A stretch of DNA of 64,000 nucleotides from Chloroflexota bacterium (lineage in GTDB: Bacteria; Chloroflexota; Anaerolineae; UBA2200): assembly GCA_030607875.1 (NCBI GenBank), contig JAUWJD010000002.1, positions 1 to 64,000 on the forward strand, read 5' to 3'. The position numbers and the translations under genes were made by a program. Position 1 is the first letter of the stretch. Each line of letters begins with the position of its first letter. Below are positions 10,134-18,733 of this stretch, one piece after another. The notes beneath the pieces are model-generated. The model was given only the letters and a program-made list of their open reading frames with translations. It did not search any database and was not told the origin of the DNA.

Positions 10134-10170
10134 ACGAGGAGCGATGTCCCGATGGGACATCGCTCCTCGT
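10134..10170. terminator. Perfect 17-bp hairpin between convergent genes
   Basis: The arms 10134-10150 and 10154-10170 are exactly complementary with a three-base loop. It lies between the ends of the GDT1 gene (plus) and the UMF1-type transporter (minus) and can serve both strands. Neither side has a long T-run. Confidence 0.75.
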
Positions 10171-10212
10171 TGAACCCACTCTCTTCAGTTCTGGCTCGAC
10201 AACTGCACCTGA

Positions 10213-11505
10213 TTACGTCACTGCCGCATCCACAGCACGGGCCACACGAATGCCCTCTTCCTCATTCACTCGCGTCAGGACCAGTCCCCCAACCACGAAG
10301 AAGATGACCAGTGAGACAATGCTCAGCCGGCTGGTGCCGGTGAGCTGCCCCACCAGGGCAAACAGCGCCGGGCCCACAATTCCTGCGAACTTGCTGCTGA
10401 CGTCATAGAAGCCAAAGAACTCTGCACTCTTGACTTTGGGCACCATCACCCCAAACAGTGAACGGCTCAGGGCTTGACTGCCACCCTGCACCAGGCCCAC
10501 CATCGCAGCCAACAGCCAGAAGTGCACAGCGGTGTTCATAAAGTACCCGCCGATGGAGATGAGGGTGTAAACCCCAAGCGCCAAGTAGATGGAATGCTTC
10601 CTGCCCAGGAACTTGGGCAGCTTGCCGAATAACAGCGAAAAAGGAATGCCTATAAACTGTGTCAACAATAACGCTCCGATCAGATCGGTCTGGCCTATGC
10701 CGATTTCTGCACCGTAGATCGTGGCCATCTTGATGATCGTGCCGATGCCGTCATTGTACAGCTAGAAAGCGACGATGAACTTGGTCAGCTCACTGTACTG
10801 GCGGACATCACGGAAGGTCTTCCCCAGGCGCTGGAACGCAACCCGGAACGGATTTAGACGCGGCCCCTCGATCTCCGGCACGGGAGGCTCGGGGACAGTG
10901 CGCAGGATGGGGATCGAGAAAACTGCCCACCAGATGCCCACACTGAGGAAGGAGAGACGGGAGGCCATCTCCGGACCCGCCAAACCGATCTTGTCCCAGA
11001 ACAGAATCATCGCGATGTTGATCGCCAGGAGGATCCCACCGCCCAGGTAGCCCAACGCGTAGCCCTTGCTCGAAACGTAGTCAATGTCTTTCGGCCTGGT
11101 AATGTGTGGCAGCATTGAATCGTAGAACACGTTCGCCCCACCAAAGCCAACGTAACCCAGGGTGTACAGCACTGAAGCCAGCAGCCACTGCCCGGTGCCC
11201 ACCAGCACCAACAGAGAAGTGAAAAAGATGCCAAAAACAGCAAACGCAGCCAGGAAGCGCTTCTTGGCTCCCAGATAGTCCGCAACAGCGCCGAGAATCG
11301 GGCCCATAACAGCATTGATCAACAGCGAAATGGAAGCAGTATAGCCCCAGTAGACCGTAGCCGTGTTGCCCGGCAGGCCAGCCCCAGCCACGGCACTGTA
11401 GAACGTCGGCAGCACCGCTGCCATAATCGTGGTGGCAAAGGCCGAGTTCGCCCAGTCATACATACACCAGGCGTTGATAATCTTCGAATACATTTTGTCT
11501 TTCAT
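10213..11505 (-). pseudogene. UMF1-type MFS transporter, interrupted by one in-frame amber codon
   Basis: Both halves read in the same frame and together form a normal ~430-residue major facilitator of the UMF1/Atg22-like group. The N-terminal part contains [18 protein letters not shown], typical of the family. The only break is TAG at 10762-10764 (codon 248) inside the conserved stretch AF-stop-LYNDGIGTI, where relatives usually have an aromatic residue; TGG to TAG is one transition. After the stop the frame runs to a TAA at 10213. The start is the ATG at 11505, seven bases after AAGGAGG; a GTG two codons earlier is too close to that site. Either the gene is newly inactivated, the UAG is read through, or the base is a sequencing error. 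The substrate is unknown. Confidence 0.82.
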
Positions 11506-11555
11506 AGACACGCCTCCTTCCTTTGGTGTTCCAGCTCAGCCTAACCGCTCTGACG

Positions 11556-11594
11556 AAAACAATAAGGCCGCGACAGGATGGCTCTTGCGCGGCC
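11556..11594 (-). terminator. Rho-independent terminator of lspA
   Basis: On the minus strand, immediately after the lspA stop, GGCCGCG pairs with CGCGGCC (11588-11594 and 11566-11572), followed by TTATTGTTTT. Confidence 0.75.
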
Positions 11595-11596
11595 TG

Positions 11597-12112
11597 CTAA
11601 GCACGTTCATCGTCCTCGACCGTTGTGACAGACGAATCCAGCAGCAGATAGTAAGCCAGGATGCAGGTGCCAACCACCACCGAACTGTCGGCCAGGTTGA
11701 AAACCGGCCACTCCTGCAACGGCCAGAAATTCAGGTCAATGAAATCAATCACCCATCCATGCCACAGACGATCCACCAGGTTGTTGCCTATAGCTCCACC
11801 CAACTGCATTCCCAGGCTGATCTGGACCAGCCAGCTGCGCAGGGGCAGGTGTCGATAGAAGAAGACGATAAAGGCGATGACAGCCAGGGCAATCAGCGTG
11901 TACAGCCGGCCCAACTGGGGGAAAAGGCCAAAGGAAGCGCCAGTGTTGGTTACATAGGTGAGGCTCAGGACAGGACGCAGCCACGGAATAGGATTGTAGG
12001 GCACACCCAGCACGAGAGAATTGCGCACCCAGTATTTGCTCATTTGATCGGCGGCCAACACGACGAGTGCTACGCCGAACACCGCCAGGTCCCTGAACCT
12101 CCGGGGTTTCAA
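11597..12112 (-). CDS. lspA: Lipoprotein signal peptidase (signal peptidase II)
   Basis: A 171-residue inner-membrane aspartic protease that removes signal peptides from diacylglyceryl-modified prolipoproteins, several of which are encoded in this window. Family motifs are present in order: ADQMSKYWV, NTGASFG, GNNLVDRL and VFNLADSS. The aspartates of GNNLVDR and FNLAD are the catalytic pair. Four hydrophobic helices are visible. The start is taken as the TTG at 12112, preceded by GGAGAAGGGG and giving the usual protein length; the frame extends upstream into the neighbouring gene but has no family similarity there. It ends with TAG and a terminator. It follows the DksA/TraR-type gene by 17 bases and is probably co-transcribed, a common pairing. 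Confidence 0.92.
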   Translation of the reverse strand: MKPRRFRDLAVFGVALVVLAADQMSKYWVRNSLVLGVPYNPIPWLRPVLSLTYVTNTGASFGLFPQLGRLYTLIALAVIAFIVFFYRHLPLRSWLVQISLGMQLGGAIGNNLVDRLWHGWVIDFIDLNFWPLQEWPVFNLADSSVVVGTCILAYYLLLDSSVTTVEDDERA

Positions 12113-12129
12113 TTCCCCTTCTCCGCCTT

Positions 12130-12522
12130 TCAACGCTTTCGGCGTGGTCGAGTCACGACCTCCAGGCGCTCCTGGCACGCCTTGCACAGCGTGGCATACG
12201 GCAGCGCCTTGAGCCTGGCCGGGTCAACTGGACCATGACAACGGTCACAAACCCGATAGATGCCCTTGTCCATCTTCTCCAGCGCCCTGTTGACCTCTTC
12301 CAGCGTACGGCGCAGGTGCTGGCACACGGCCAGGTTCTTGGTCTGTTCAAAAACCTGGCTGGCACTGTCAGCCAGGTGCGTGCCGTAGCCTGGCCGCTCC
12401 TGCTCATCCATCGCTGGGCTCATACAGTCCAGCTCGCTCTTCAGTCGCGCCCGCTCGTCCTCAAGCCATTTCTTGTTGCGCTGCAACCGCTCCTCATCGA
12501 GCACCTGTTTGCTCCTTACCAT
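12130..12522 (-). CDS. DksA/TraR-type C4 zinc-finger protein
   Basis: A 130-residue protein with a coiled-coil N-terminal half (EERLQRNKKWLEDERARLKS and a second helix rich in Arg and Glu) and a four-cysteine zinc finger, CDRCHGPVDPARLKALPYA followed by CKAC. This is the layout of the DksA/TraR family, which binds in the RNA polymerase secondary channel. Relatives located next to lspA are commonly annotated as TraR/DksA C4-type proteins of unknown regulon. The acidic tip residues of true DksA are not obvious, so a DksA-like role is uncertain. The start is the ATG at 12522; a GTG a few codons later with AAGGAG upstream is an alternative. Confidence 0.82.
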   Translation of the reverse strand: MVRSKQVLDEERLQRNKKWLEDERARLKSELDCMSPAMDEQERPGYGTHLADSASQVFEQTKNLAVCQHLRRTLEEVNRALEKMDKGIYRVCDRCHGPVDPARLKALPYATLCKACQERLEVVTRPRRKR

Positions 12523-12822
12523 TCCAACTTCGACGCATTGTAGCCAACATGAGCGCAGAAGGCAAATGAGCCCTTTGCTCCGTTGAAGCACACAAGGCCA
12601 CCATGCTGCAACGGCCTGCCAGGCGTCGAGTACGCAGTTTGGCCGCATTCACGTGCCTCGTGAACCTCTGAATTCGCATGGAATCAAGCACATCTCCGAA
12701 AACAGCAGTCCGGGCTCAATTGACTTTCCGGATAGGCTGCAAGTCACAACTCATCGACAGTACGCGGGTACGCGAAGGTCACGAACCGGAACAAAACAGG
12801 GAGAATCATCATTGCACGCTGG

Positions 12823-12852
12823 TTGGAAAAAGTCGGCCACATGGTGTAAAAT
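12823..12852 (+). promoter_or_regulatory. Sigma-70-like promoter ahead of the glycosyltransferase
   Basis: TTGGAA at 12823-12828 and TAAAAT at 12847-12852 are separated by 18 bases. They lie in the 447-base gap between the divergent DksA/TraR-type gene and the glycosyltransferase; I see nothing else in that gap except the short reading frame described next. Confidence 0.55.
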
Positions 12853-12934
12853 GACCGGGTTCTCAACTGAAACGAACCTATCTGCAGGTTGCCACGTCTT
12901 GTCAATTGGATCCATCTCTAAGGAGGCACACCTC

Positions 12935-12973
12935 GTGAAGACGTGCAGGCATTCCTGGATGAGCCAGCCATGA
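12935..12973 (+). other. Possible 12-codon leader reading frame coupled to the glycosyltransferase
   Basis: A strong AGGAGG at 12921-12926 is ideally spaced (8 bases) from a GTG at 12935, which opens a 12-residue frame whose TGA overlaps the ATG of the glycosyltransferase (ATGA at 12970-12973). The glycosyltransferase has no good ribosome-binding site of its own, so translational coupling is plausible. The alternative is a GTG start at 12943 in the glycosyltransferase frame. Confidence 0.35.
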
Positions 12974-14100
12974 CCCTCTACATCGACATCACAGCCGCTA
13001 TGCACCAATACGCCGGCATCGCTCGCTACGCCGCGAACCTGGCCCGTGCGCTGGTCTACCACCACGGACATGAACATCCATTCGGTCTGTTCCATTTGCG
13101 CAATCGGGACACCCGTCCGCTGAGCGGCCTGGAGGACGTCCCATCTCGCACAGTGCTTTCGGGATACAAGCCCTGGCGCATGGCTGTGTGGTTGGGCCAG
13201 CGTTTGGGGATTGGTTTTGATCGCCTGCTGCCCGACGCAGCACTCTTCCATGGCACCGAACACCTGCTGATGCCTCTGCACAACGTTCCAACCGTACTGA
13301 CGGTCCACGACCTGGTCTATCACTTGTTCCCAGCCTACCACCGGAGCCTTAACTACTGGTACCTCAATACCGCCATGCCGCTGTACGTGCGGCGTGCTGA
13401 CGCCGTGATCACCATCTCCGAGTCTAGCAAGCGCGACCTGATGCGCTACTACGAGACGCCAGAGGAAAAGATCACCGTCGTCCACGAAGCGGCATCTTCG
13501 CGCTTTCGCCCAGCCTCCGCCCAGGCTGTGGCCGAGACCAAGGCCAGCTATCGCTTGCCGGACAAATACGTCCTGGCCCTGGGAACGATCGAGCCACGCA
13601 AGAACCTGAATCGTCTGGTAGATGCCGTGCTCCTGCTCCGCCAGAAGGATCCCGAACTGTCGCTGGTGATTGTGGGCCGCGCAGGTTGGCTGTGCCAGGA
13701 CTTTTTCCAGCACCTGGAAAAGCTGGATGACCCTAGAGCTGTGCTGCTATCTGGCTATGTACCCGACGCGGACTTGCCCGCGGTGATCACCGGGGCAACA
13801 GCATACGTCCTGGCCTCCTTCTACGAAGGATTCGGGCTGCCCATACTGGAAGCGATGGCCTGCGGCACTCCAGTCGCCTGCAGCAATACCTCCAGCATGC
13901 CCGAGTTGGGAGGCGACGCAGCACGCTACTTTGATCCGCACGACTTCCAGGACATGGTTGCAGCCATTTCTGCTGTGCTGGAGGACGCCGATCTGCGTGA
14001 GGAAATGTGTCAGCGCGGTTTCGAGCAAGCAGCCCGTTTCTCCTGGAAACGCACCGCCCGGGAGACCCTCGCAGTCTACGAACGGGTGCTGGCAAAGTGA
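12970..14100 (+). CDS. Glycosyltransferase family 4 (GT-B fold)
   Basis: A 376-residue GT4-type retaining glycosyltransferase, likely acting on a cell-surface polysaccharide or lipid-linked sugar. The N-terminal Rossmann domain begins YIDITAAMHQYAGIARYAAN. The donor-binding C-terminal domain shows LALGTIEPRKNLNRLVDA, a receptor-like LLSGYVPDADLP, and the diagnostic E-x7-E segment EGFGLPILEAMACGTPV. No signal peptide or membrane anchor is visible, so it is probably cytoplasmic or peripheral. The start at ATG 12970 gives the usual N-terminus; translation may be coupled to a short leader frame that overlaps it. A promoter lies about 120 bases upstream. The sugar and acceptor cannot be inferred. 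Confidence 0.9.
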   Translation: MTLYIDITAAMHQYAGIARYAANLARALVYHHGHEHPFGLFHLRNRDTRPLSGLEDVPSRTVLSGYKPWRMAVWLGQRLGIGFDRLLPDAALFHGTEHLLMPLHNVPTVLTVHDLVYHLFPAYHRSLNYWYLNTAMPLYVRRADAVITISESSKRDLMRYYETPEEKITVVHEAASSRFRPASAQAVAETKASYRLPDKYVLALGTIEPRKNLNRLVDAVLLLRQKDPELSLVIVGRAGWLCQDFFQHLEKLDDPRAVLLSGYVPDADLPAVITGATAYVLASFYEGFGLPILEAMACGTPVACSNTSSMPELGGDAARYFDPHDFQDMVAAISAVLEDADLREEMCQRGFEQAARFSWKRTARETLAVYERVLAK

Positions 14101-14170
14101 GTTCACGATCCATTTGCGGCAAGCTTGACTCCTGCTAGGACCGCTTTCTGATGCTACTCACCATTCGCCC

Positions 14171-14719
14171 TTGAGCGCTGCCGACATCCCCAACCTAACT
14201 CGGCTCAACCCCAGCTTCACCGCTGACGCGGAACTTGGGCTCAAGAAAGAGCAGTCCAATCTGCAGCGCATTACCTGGCAACTGACGTATCAGCCCTTGG
14301 ATGCGCCGTTTGACAAGGGTCACGGCTACGACTTGCAGCAGGAGGAGCTGGAGGCCATCCGCCAGCGCCTGTATGCTGGCAATTGCCTGCTTTTGGTCAC
14401 CGAAGATGATGGCTGCACCGTCGGCTTGCTGGAGGTCGAGCCGCGCGACTGGCGCGCTGTGGGTTGGATCTGGAACATTCTGGTGGGCAGCGACTACCGA
14501 GGACGCGGGTTGGAGCAGCGATTCATCCAGCATGCCGCTGCTTGGGCCAGAGAGCGCGGCCTCAAGGCGCTCGTCGCCGAGACACAGACTAGCAACATCA
14601 ACGCATGCCGTTTCTACGCGCACACGGGCTTTGTAGGCAGCGGCATCGACGACCATTACTACCGCTACTGCGACAATCCAGCGACCGCCAATGACGTGGC
14701 TATCTTCTGGTACCTCTAA
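14171..14719 (+). CDS. GNAT N-acetyltransferase, probably with a frameshift at its N-terminus
   Basis: The protein has the GNAT acetyl-CoA site around GSDYRGRGLEQRFIQHAAAW and the late strand-helix with NACRFYAHTGF. The open frame can start only at a TTG at 14171. Directly upstream, in another frame, an ATG at 14151 encodes MLLTIRP before a stop. Joined to LSAADIPNL this gives MLLTIRP-LSAADIPNL, exactly the canonical GNAT beginning (xIRPLxxxD). One missing base in the CCC run at 14168-14170 would explain the break. The true gene is therefore likely 14151-14719, either recently frameshifted or with a one-base sequence error. The substrate is unknown. Confidence 0.75.
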   Translation: MSAADIPNLTRLNPSFTADAELGLKKEQSNLQRITWQLTYQPLDAPFDKGHGYDLQQEELEAIRQRLYAGNCLLLVTEDDGCTVGLLEVEPRDWRAVGWIWNILVGSDYRGRGLEQRFIQHAAAWARERGLKALVAETQTSNINACRFYAHTGFVGSGIDDHYYRYCDNPATANDVAIFWYL

Positions 14720-14776
14720 GCATGACCAGCTACATCTACGTGCGACGTAGTGCCTGGAAGGGAGCAACTACACAAC

Positions 14777-15403
14777 GTGACCGCAGAGATCCCCGAAGCC
14801 TTCATCCAATGGGCCTATCAGGGCCGTGCCAAACTGATCCAGCGTCAAGCATCTGGTGAAAAGGTGCCAGGGCACGAGATCTTCCTCGGCTTTACGCGCC
14901 ACAACCCAGCCATCGTTTCCTACGGCCCAGCAGGGCTGAACGCTTCCATCAAGGGCGTCGGCTACATTCCCAAGCAGCAGTACCTGCAAGAGTATCTCAA
15001 TGCCTACATGGAACACATCAACCACGGCTGGCGGGATGGCTACAGCGACCGGGGCCTGCAACTGCTGGTCAGAACGCTATACGGTCCTGGCTGTGAGAAA
15101 CGAACTGATTTCCCCCGCTTGGGTTCGCTGGAGTTGGCACGAGACCACAGCTACACCAACTTCAAAGCCAACGACACCGTTACCTTGCTCTTCTACGAAC
15201 CGCCAGTGATCTCCTTCGAGATACGGGGCAAGGCCTGCATCTATGAGCCGGGCACCCTCTACCACCGACTGATCAACGCGCAGCACGACGTGCACCACCC
15301 GCGTCCAGAGCGCTGGGCCGAACGGCCGGCATACGTCTTCACCATCGAGGAGATGTTTGATAATTCGGCTTTCAAGAAGGGATTCGGCACGAGGCTCTTG
15401 TAG
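14777..15403 (+). CDS. Conserved hypothetical protein
   Basis: A soluble 208-residue protein that I cannot assign to a family. It starts at a GTG (14777) with GGAAGGGAG about a dozen bases upstream; earlier in-frame starts lack a ribosome-binding site. It is rich in aromatic residues and histidines (for instance NAQHDVHHPRPERW and a C-terminal FTIEEMFDNSAFKKGF) and has no signal peptide or membrane segment. It follows the acetyltransferase gene by 57 bases on the same strand, so the two may be co-transcribed. The frame ends with two consecutive TAG codons and a shared terminator hairpin follows about 100 bases later. Confidence 0.6.
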   Translation: MTAEIPEAFIQWAYQGRAKLIQRQASGEKVPGHEIFLGFTRHNPAIVSYGPAGLNASIKGVGYIPKQQYLQEYLNAYMEHINHGWRDGYSDRGLQLLVRTLYGPGCEKRTDFPRLGSLELARDHSYTNFKANDTVTLLFYEPPVISFEIRGKACIYEPGTLYHRLINAQHDVHHPRPERWAERPAYVFTIEEMFDNSAFKKGFGTRLL

Positions 15404-15501
15404 TAGGGACCTATCCGGAAAACAGCCACGCCCGGCCATCCGCCGGCATGGGAAGCACCTCTGCTGCTCTTTCGGATCGGCACCAAAGGTGCTCCCAAAA
15501 C

Positions 15502-15540
15502 GCAAGTGACCGGCACCTCTGAGATGCCGGTCACTCTGCT
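15502..15540. terminator. Bidirectional hairpin between convergent genes
   Basis: AGTGACCGGCA (15505-15515) pairs perfectly with TGCCGGTCACT (15525-15535). It lies between the hypothetical gene ending at 15403 and the amidohydrolase ending at 15557. Confidence 0.7.
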
Positions 15541-15556
15541 TGTGCGGCTCAACACC

Positions 15557-17158
15557 TCACAGACGCAGAGTGGAGTACACCCACTCACCAGCCAGAATGG
15601 TCGCCTCAACGCAGGTATTGAGCAGCTCCTGCGCTGGCAGCTCAAAGATGTTCTGCGATAATACCACCATGTCGGCCTGCTTGCCCACGCTCAGCGAGCC
15701 CTTGATGCGCTCTTCACCGCTGGCATAGGCTGCGCCCACGGTGTAGGCGTAGACCGCTTCGGGAACACTCAGGCACTGTTCAGGATACCAGCCACCGGGA
15801 GGCAAGCCATCTTCACGCTGGCGCGTCACGGCAGCATGGATGCCGCGCAGCACATCCGGGTCCTCCACAGGTGCATCGGATCCAAAAGCAAGCACGGCCC
15901 CACTCTCCAACAGGCTGCGCCAAACAAAAGCACCGCTGCAGCGTGGACCCCAATGGCGCTCCGCCATGTCCATGTCCGATGTACAGTGAATGGGCTGCAT
16001 CGAGGCGATGACGCCCATCGCTGCAAGCCGTGGTACGTCCTGCGGAGTGATCAACTGCACGTGCTCGATGCGCGGGCGCAAATCCAGCGGCGACCATTCT
16101 CGCCAGTGCTCCTCCAGAACATTGAGCACGCGGCAATTGGCGCGATCGCCAATTGCATGGATCGCTACGTTCCACCCGCTCGCAGTACACGCACCCACGA
16201 TCTCGGCCAGTCGCTCGGCGTCTGTCACCTCGATTCCACAGTTCCGCGGTTCGTCTTGGTAGGGCTCGAACATGTCAGCGCTGCGCGTGCCCAGAGAGCC
16301 GTCAGCATAGGCCTTGACGGCGCACAGGCGCAAGAACTCGTCCCCAAGGCCCGCCCGCAGACCCATCCCTAGCGCCTTGTCCAGATGCCTGTCCGGAATC
16401 ATGGCGTTAACGCGCAGCTCGAGTTCGCCCTTGAGCCAGACGCTCTGCAGTGCGGCCAACTCATGTTCTTCCTCCGGCACGTGAACGCCGACAATGCCCC
16501 GGCGGTGCAAACGCTGTGTGGCTGCACCAATCGCTTTCTCCATCTCGTCAAGGCTGGCTGGGCCGGCCGCATCCTTGATAAAGTCAATAGCCGGGTCCTC
16601 CTTGAGCAGCCCTGTGAGCTCACCCGTCTGTGGATCTCGCTCGAACTGCCCCCCAGGCGGGTCTGGTGTTTCCCGCGTCAGGCCAGCCTGCTGCAAGGCC
16701 AGCGAATTCACCCACGCAGCGTGCCCATCCTTGCTGCGCAGAAAAACAGGATGGTTCGGCGTCACCGGGTCCAGATCCTGTTTGCTGGGAAAAGGTGCGC
16801 CGGGCCACAGGTTACGGTTCCAGCCCCAGCCACGGATCCACTCTCCTGGCTTTGTCACACGTGCGCACTCGGCCACACGCGCCAGCGCCTCTTGCAGGGA
16901 AGCCAAACCATCCAATTGGACCTGCGTCAGGCTGAGACCATAGTGGACCAGATGGATATGGGCGTCGGTAAAGCCGGGCAGCACCGTGCGGGAGCCAAGG
17001 TCCAACTGTTCCGTCCCGGGTCCAACCAGTGCGCGGACTTGGGCATTGTCACCAATGGCTACGATGCGTCCAGCACGCGCAGCCACTGCCTGCGCCAACG
17101 GCAGTTGGTGATCCATGGTGTATACTCGCCCGTTGAACAGCACCACATCAGCCTGCAA
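15557..17158 (-). CDS. Metal-dependent amidohydrolase (YtcJ-like)
   Basis: A 533-residue amidohydrolase-superfamily enzyme of the YtcJ/imidazolonepropionase-like branch. An N-terminal beta-sandwich strand reads ADVVLFNGRVYTMD. The first metal motif is GFTDAHIHLVHYG (HxH). Later metal-site strands include AIHAIGDRANCRVLN and RIEHVQLI, and the catalytic aspartate lies in AFGSDAPVEDPDVL. Enzymes of this group hydrolyse N-acyl or amide bonds in small molecules; the substrate is unknown. The start is the TTG at 17158, preceded by GGAGGAA, giving the conserved N-terminus. It overlaps the end of the patatin gene by 11 bases, so the two are almost certainly translated from one message. Confidence 0.87.
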   Translation of the reverse strand: MQADVVLFNGRVYTMDHQLPLAQAVAARAGRIVAIGDNAQVRALVGPGTEQLDLGSRTVLPGFTDAHIHLVHYGLSLTQVQLDGLASLQEALARVAECARVTKPGEWIRGWGWNRNLWPGAPFPSKQDLDPVTPNHPVFLRSKDGHAAWVNSLALQQAGLTRETPDPPGGQFERDPQTGELTGLLKEDPAIDFIKDAAGPASLDEMEKAIGAATQRLHRRGIVGVHVPEEEHELAALQSVWLKGELELRVNAMIPDRHLDKALGMGLRAGLGDEFLRLCAVKAYADGSLGTRSADMFEPYQDEPRNCGIEVTDAERLAEIVGACTASGWNVAIHAIGDRANCRVLNVLEEHWREWSPLDLRPRIEHVQLITPQDVPRLAAMGVIASMQPIHCTSDMDMAERHWGPRCSGAFVWRSLLESGAVLAFGSDAPVEDPDVLRGIHAAVTRQREDGLPPGGWYPEQCLSVPEAVYAYTVGAAYASGEERIKGSLSVGKQADMVVLSQNIFELPAQELLNTCVEATILAGEWVYSTLRL

Positions 17159-17942
17159 TGTTTTCCTCCAGATGCAAATCACGCAGGATGCGCGGCAACA
17201 TGGCCTCAGCAGCCTCGCGTCCACGTGCGATGATGGCGGGGATCTTGGACAAGTCAGCGGGGTTGAACTCGCCCACCTCGGGTTCAATCACTACGTCTGC
17301 CAGTTCCGCCTCGCGATGCGTGTTGCGCACCAGCGTCGCCAGGCTCAGAAGTAGAATCTCCAGCGTCGTGGTGGGCCTCTTTCTCACCCCCACCAGGCGA
17401 GTTGATAGATCCACCGCGATCACGTACTCTGCACCCATATCGAGCACAGCCGAAACGGGTAGGTTATTGATCAATCCGCCATCCACCAGCAGGCAGTCTT
17501 TGTATTCGACCGGTGTGAACACGCCAGGAAGCGCGCAACTGGCGCGCACTGCTGGCCCCAACCGCCCCTCTCGCAGAATGATCAACTCCTCCCTCAGTAT
17601 GTCAACGGCAGCAGCAGCGAAAGGTATCTTCATTTGTTCGAAGGTGACATCGCCAAGGAGCTCGATGAGGTACTCTTCCATACGGCGACCGTCGAGAAAA
17701 CCACGTCTGGGTAACACCACCCGTCCGATCTTGGTCCATTGCAGGTCCAGAGCCAGGTCTCTGATCCGCTCCGGGCTCATTCCAGCGCAGTACAATCCTC
17801 CCACTGCCGAACCGGCACTTACCCCTGTCACACAGTCTGGACGGATGCCATGCTCCTCGATCACTTCCAGCACGCCAATGTGTGCCGCACCTAGTGCCGC
17901 TCCGCCGCTCAGGACCAGGCCAATCCGTTTCGAGGAAGACAA
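17148..17942 (-). CDS. Patatin-like phospholipase (RssA/NTE family)
   Basis: A 264-residue serine hydrolase with the patatin catalytic dyad. The oxyanion glycine loop is LVLSGGAALGAAHIGVLE, the nucleophile elbow is GVSAGS (Ser) and the aspartate lies in VDGGLINNLPV. Members hydrolyse lysophospholipids or acyl esters in the cytoplasm or at the membrane surface. The TTG at 17942 was chosen because GAGGTGA, an almost perfect anti-16S match, lies five bases upstream and the conserved part begins three codons later. The gene overlaps the downstream amidohydrolase by 11 bases. A modular repeat element lies immediately upstream. Confidence 0.88.
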   Translation of the reverse strand: MSSSKRIGLVLSGGAALGAAHIGVLEVIEEHGIRPDCVTGVSAGSAVGGLYCAGMSPERIRDLALDLQWTKIGRVVLPRRGFLDGRRMEEYLIELLGDVTFEQMKIPFAAAAVDILREELIILREGRLGPAVRASCALPGVFTPVEYKDCLLVDGGLINNLPVSAVLDMGAEYVIAVDLSTRLVGVRKRPTTTLEILLLSLATLVRNTHREAELADVVIEPEVGEFNPADLSKIPAIIARGREAAEAMLPRILRDLHLEENIAG

Positions 17943-17987
17943 AGCGATCACCTCTTCTTGCCTGCAGTTACCCAGTTTGCCGCCAGC

Positions 17988-18146
17988 CAAGGATTGAAAT
18001 CCCCGCCTGACTGATGGCGGGACATAGCCGTGGCTGGTACTGAGAAGTGCCTCACTCCTTTGTCGCGAGACATGGCTCGCAGGCACTGGTTTCTGGCCCC
18101 TGATGGGGCTTCTCAGTTTGAGGCAGCGAATTCATTCGTCGCTCTC
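17988..18146. repeat. Modular palindromic repeat, copy A
   Basis: This block shares, in order, the modules AAGGATTGAAATCCC, GAGAAGTGCC, CAGGCACTG, GCCCCTGATGGGGCTT and GCGAATTCATTCGTCG with a second copy at 40419-40540. Several modules are small palindromes. The last one encodes the C-terminus of the neighbouring acetyltransferase. Confidence 0.65.
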
Positions 18147-18733
18147 AAATGTCTCTCCAGGCGAATCTCATCACGCACCGGAATAGTGGCAAAACCAGCT
18201 TCCTCGTGGCCGTGATGCTCAAGAATCGCTCCTGGCTTGACCTCAGTGATGACAAAACCCCATCGCTGATATACGTATAAAGCCGGTAAATCGTCGTTGC
18301 TTGTGGTCACCACCAGGCGCGACACACTACGAGCGCGTGCTTCTTCCTCTGCCATCGCCAAGAGGGACCTCGCAGTGCGACGGCCCTGGTATTCGGGGTG
18401 CACGTTGAGCATTACAATATTGATCCTGTCTTCCTCCAGGGCATACGAAAGCATTCCTGCCACTTCATCCCCACAGAAAGCCAGAAAAGCCGGCAGCGCC
18501 AGCACATCATACGTACGGTCAAAGCATTCGACCTCGGTCTCACCCCAGTACATCATGGCAATGGCTCTGATGGCATCATAGTCCTGCGACCGCGCGCGTC
18601 GCACAGGCAGCGGGGGCAGCTTCACCCGCGTACCTACAGATACGACGTCCAGGCGAGCATGGTCCAGACAGACATACTCGCCGCTGCGCGCACAGCGGTA
18701 GTAGGCGCCCTGATCATCGTAATGACATCTCAT
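18113..18733 (-). CDS. GNAT acetyltransferase with N-terminal B-box-like zinc-binding segment
   Basis: Residues ~1-35 hold cysteines and histidines in a B-box-like pattern (MRCHYDD, YYRCARSG, YVCLDHARL), a probable zinc knuckle. A GNAT domain follows from about residue 45, with LNVHPEYQGRRTARSLLAMA as the acetyl-CoA loop and LPALYVYQRWGF as the C-terminal signature. The zinc segment may recognise a protein or nucleic-acid partner. The start is the ATG at 18733, with AAGGGGAGAC six bases upstream. The last residues (ATNEFAASN) are encoded inside a modular repeat element, so the original C-terminus may have been replaced. Confidence 0.8.
   Translation of the reverse strand: MRCHYDDQGAYYRCARSGEYVCLDHARLDVVSVGTRVKLPPLPVRRARSQDYDAIRAIAMMYWGETEVECFDRTYDVLALPAFLAFCGDEVAGMLSYALEEDRINIVMLNVHPEYQGRRTARSLLAMAEEEARARSVSRLVVTTSNDDLPALYVYQRWGFVITEVKPGAILEHHGHEEAGFATIPVRDEIRLERHLRATNEFAASN

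Noticed and set aside
10762-10764. UAG in conserved genes as evidence for pyrrolysine or a reassigned code
   Set aside because: UAG is the normal stop of many genes here (lspA, trpD, phoU, both pstB, pstS, the flavoprotein at 32989), and the three internal sites correspond to different residues and not to methylamine methyltransferases. Kept only as a low-probability option.
12751-13713. Long minus-strand frame opposite the glycosyltransferase, and similar antisense frames at 16385-17233, 17158-17997, 18398-19330 and 38912-40087
   Set aside because: Each lies across a gene with convincing family motifs in the other frame, and none shows conserved motifs of its own.
15401-15406. Two consecutive TAG codons after the hypothetical gene as a sign of UAG suppression
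   Set aside because: A single tandem stop is expected by chance, and the sequence after it is not conserved-looking.
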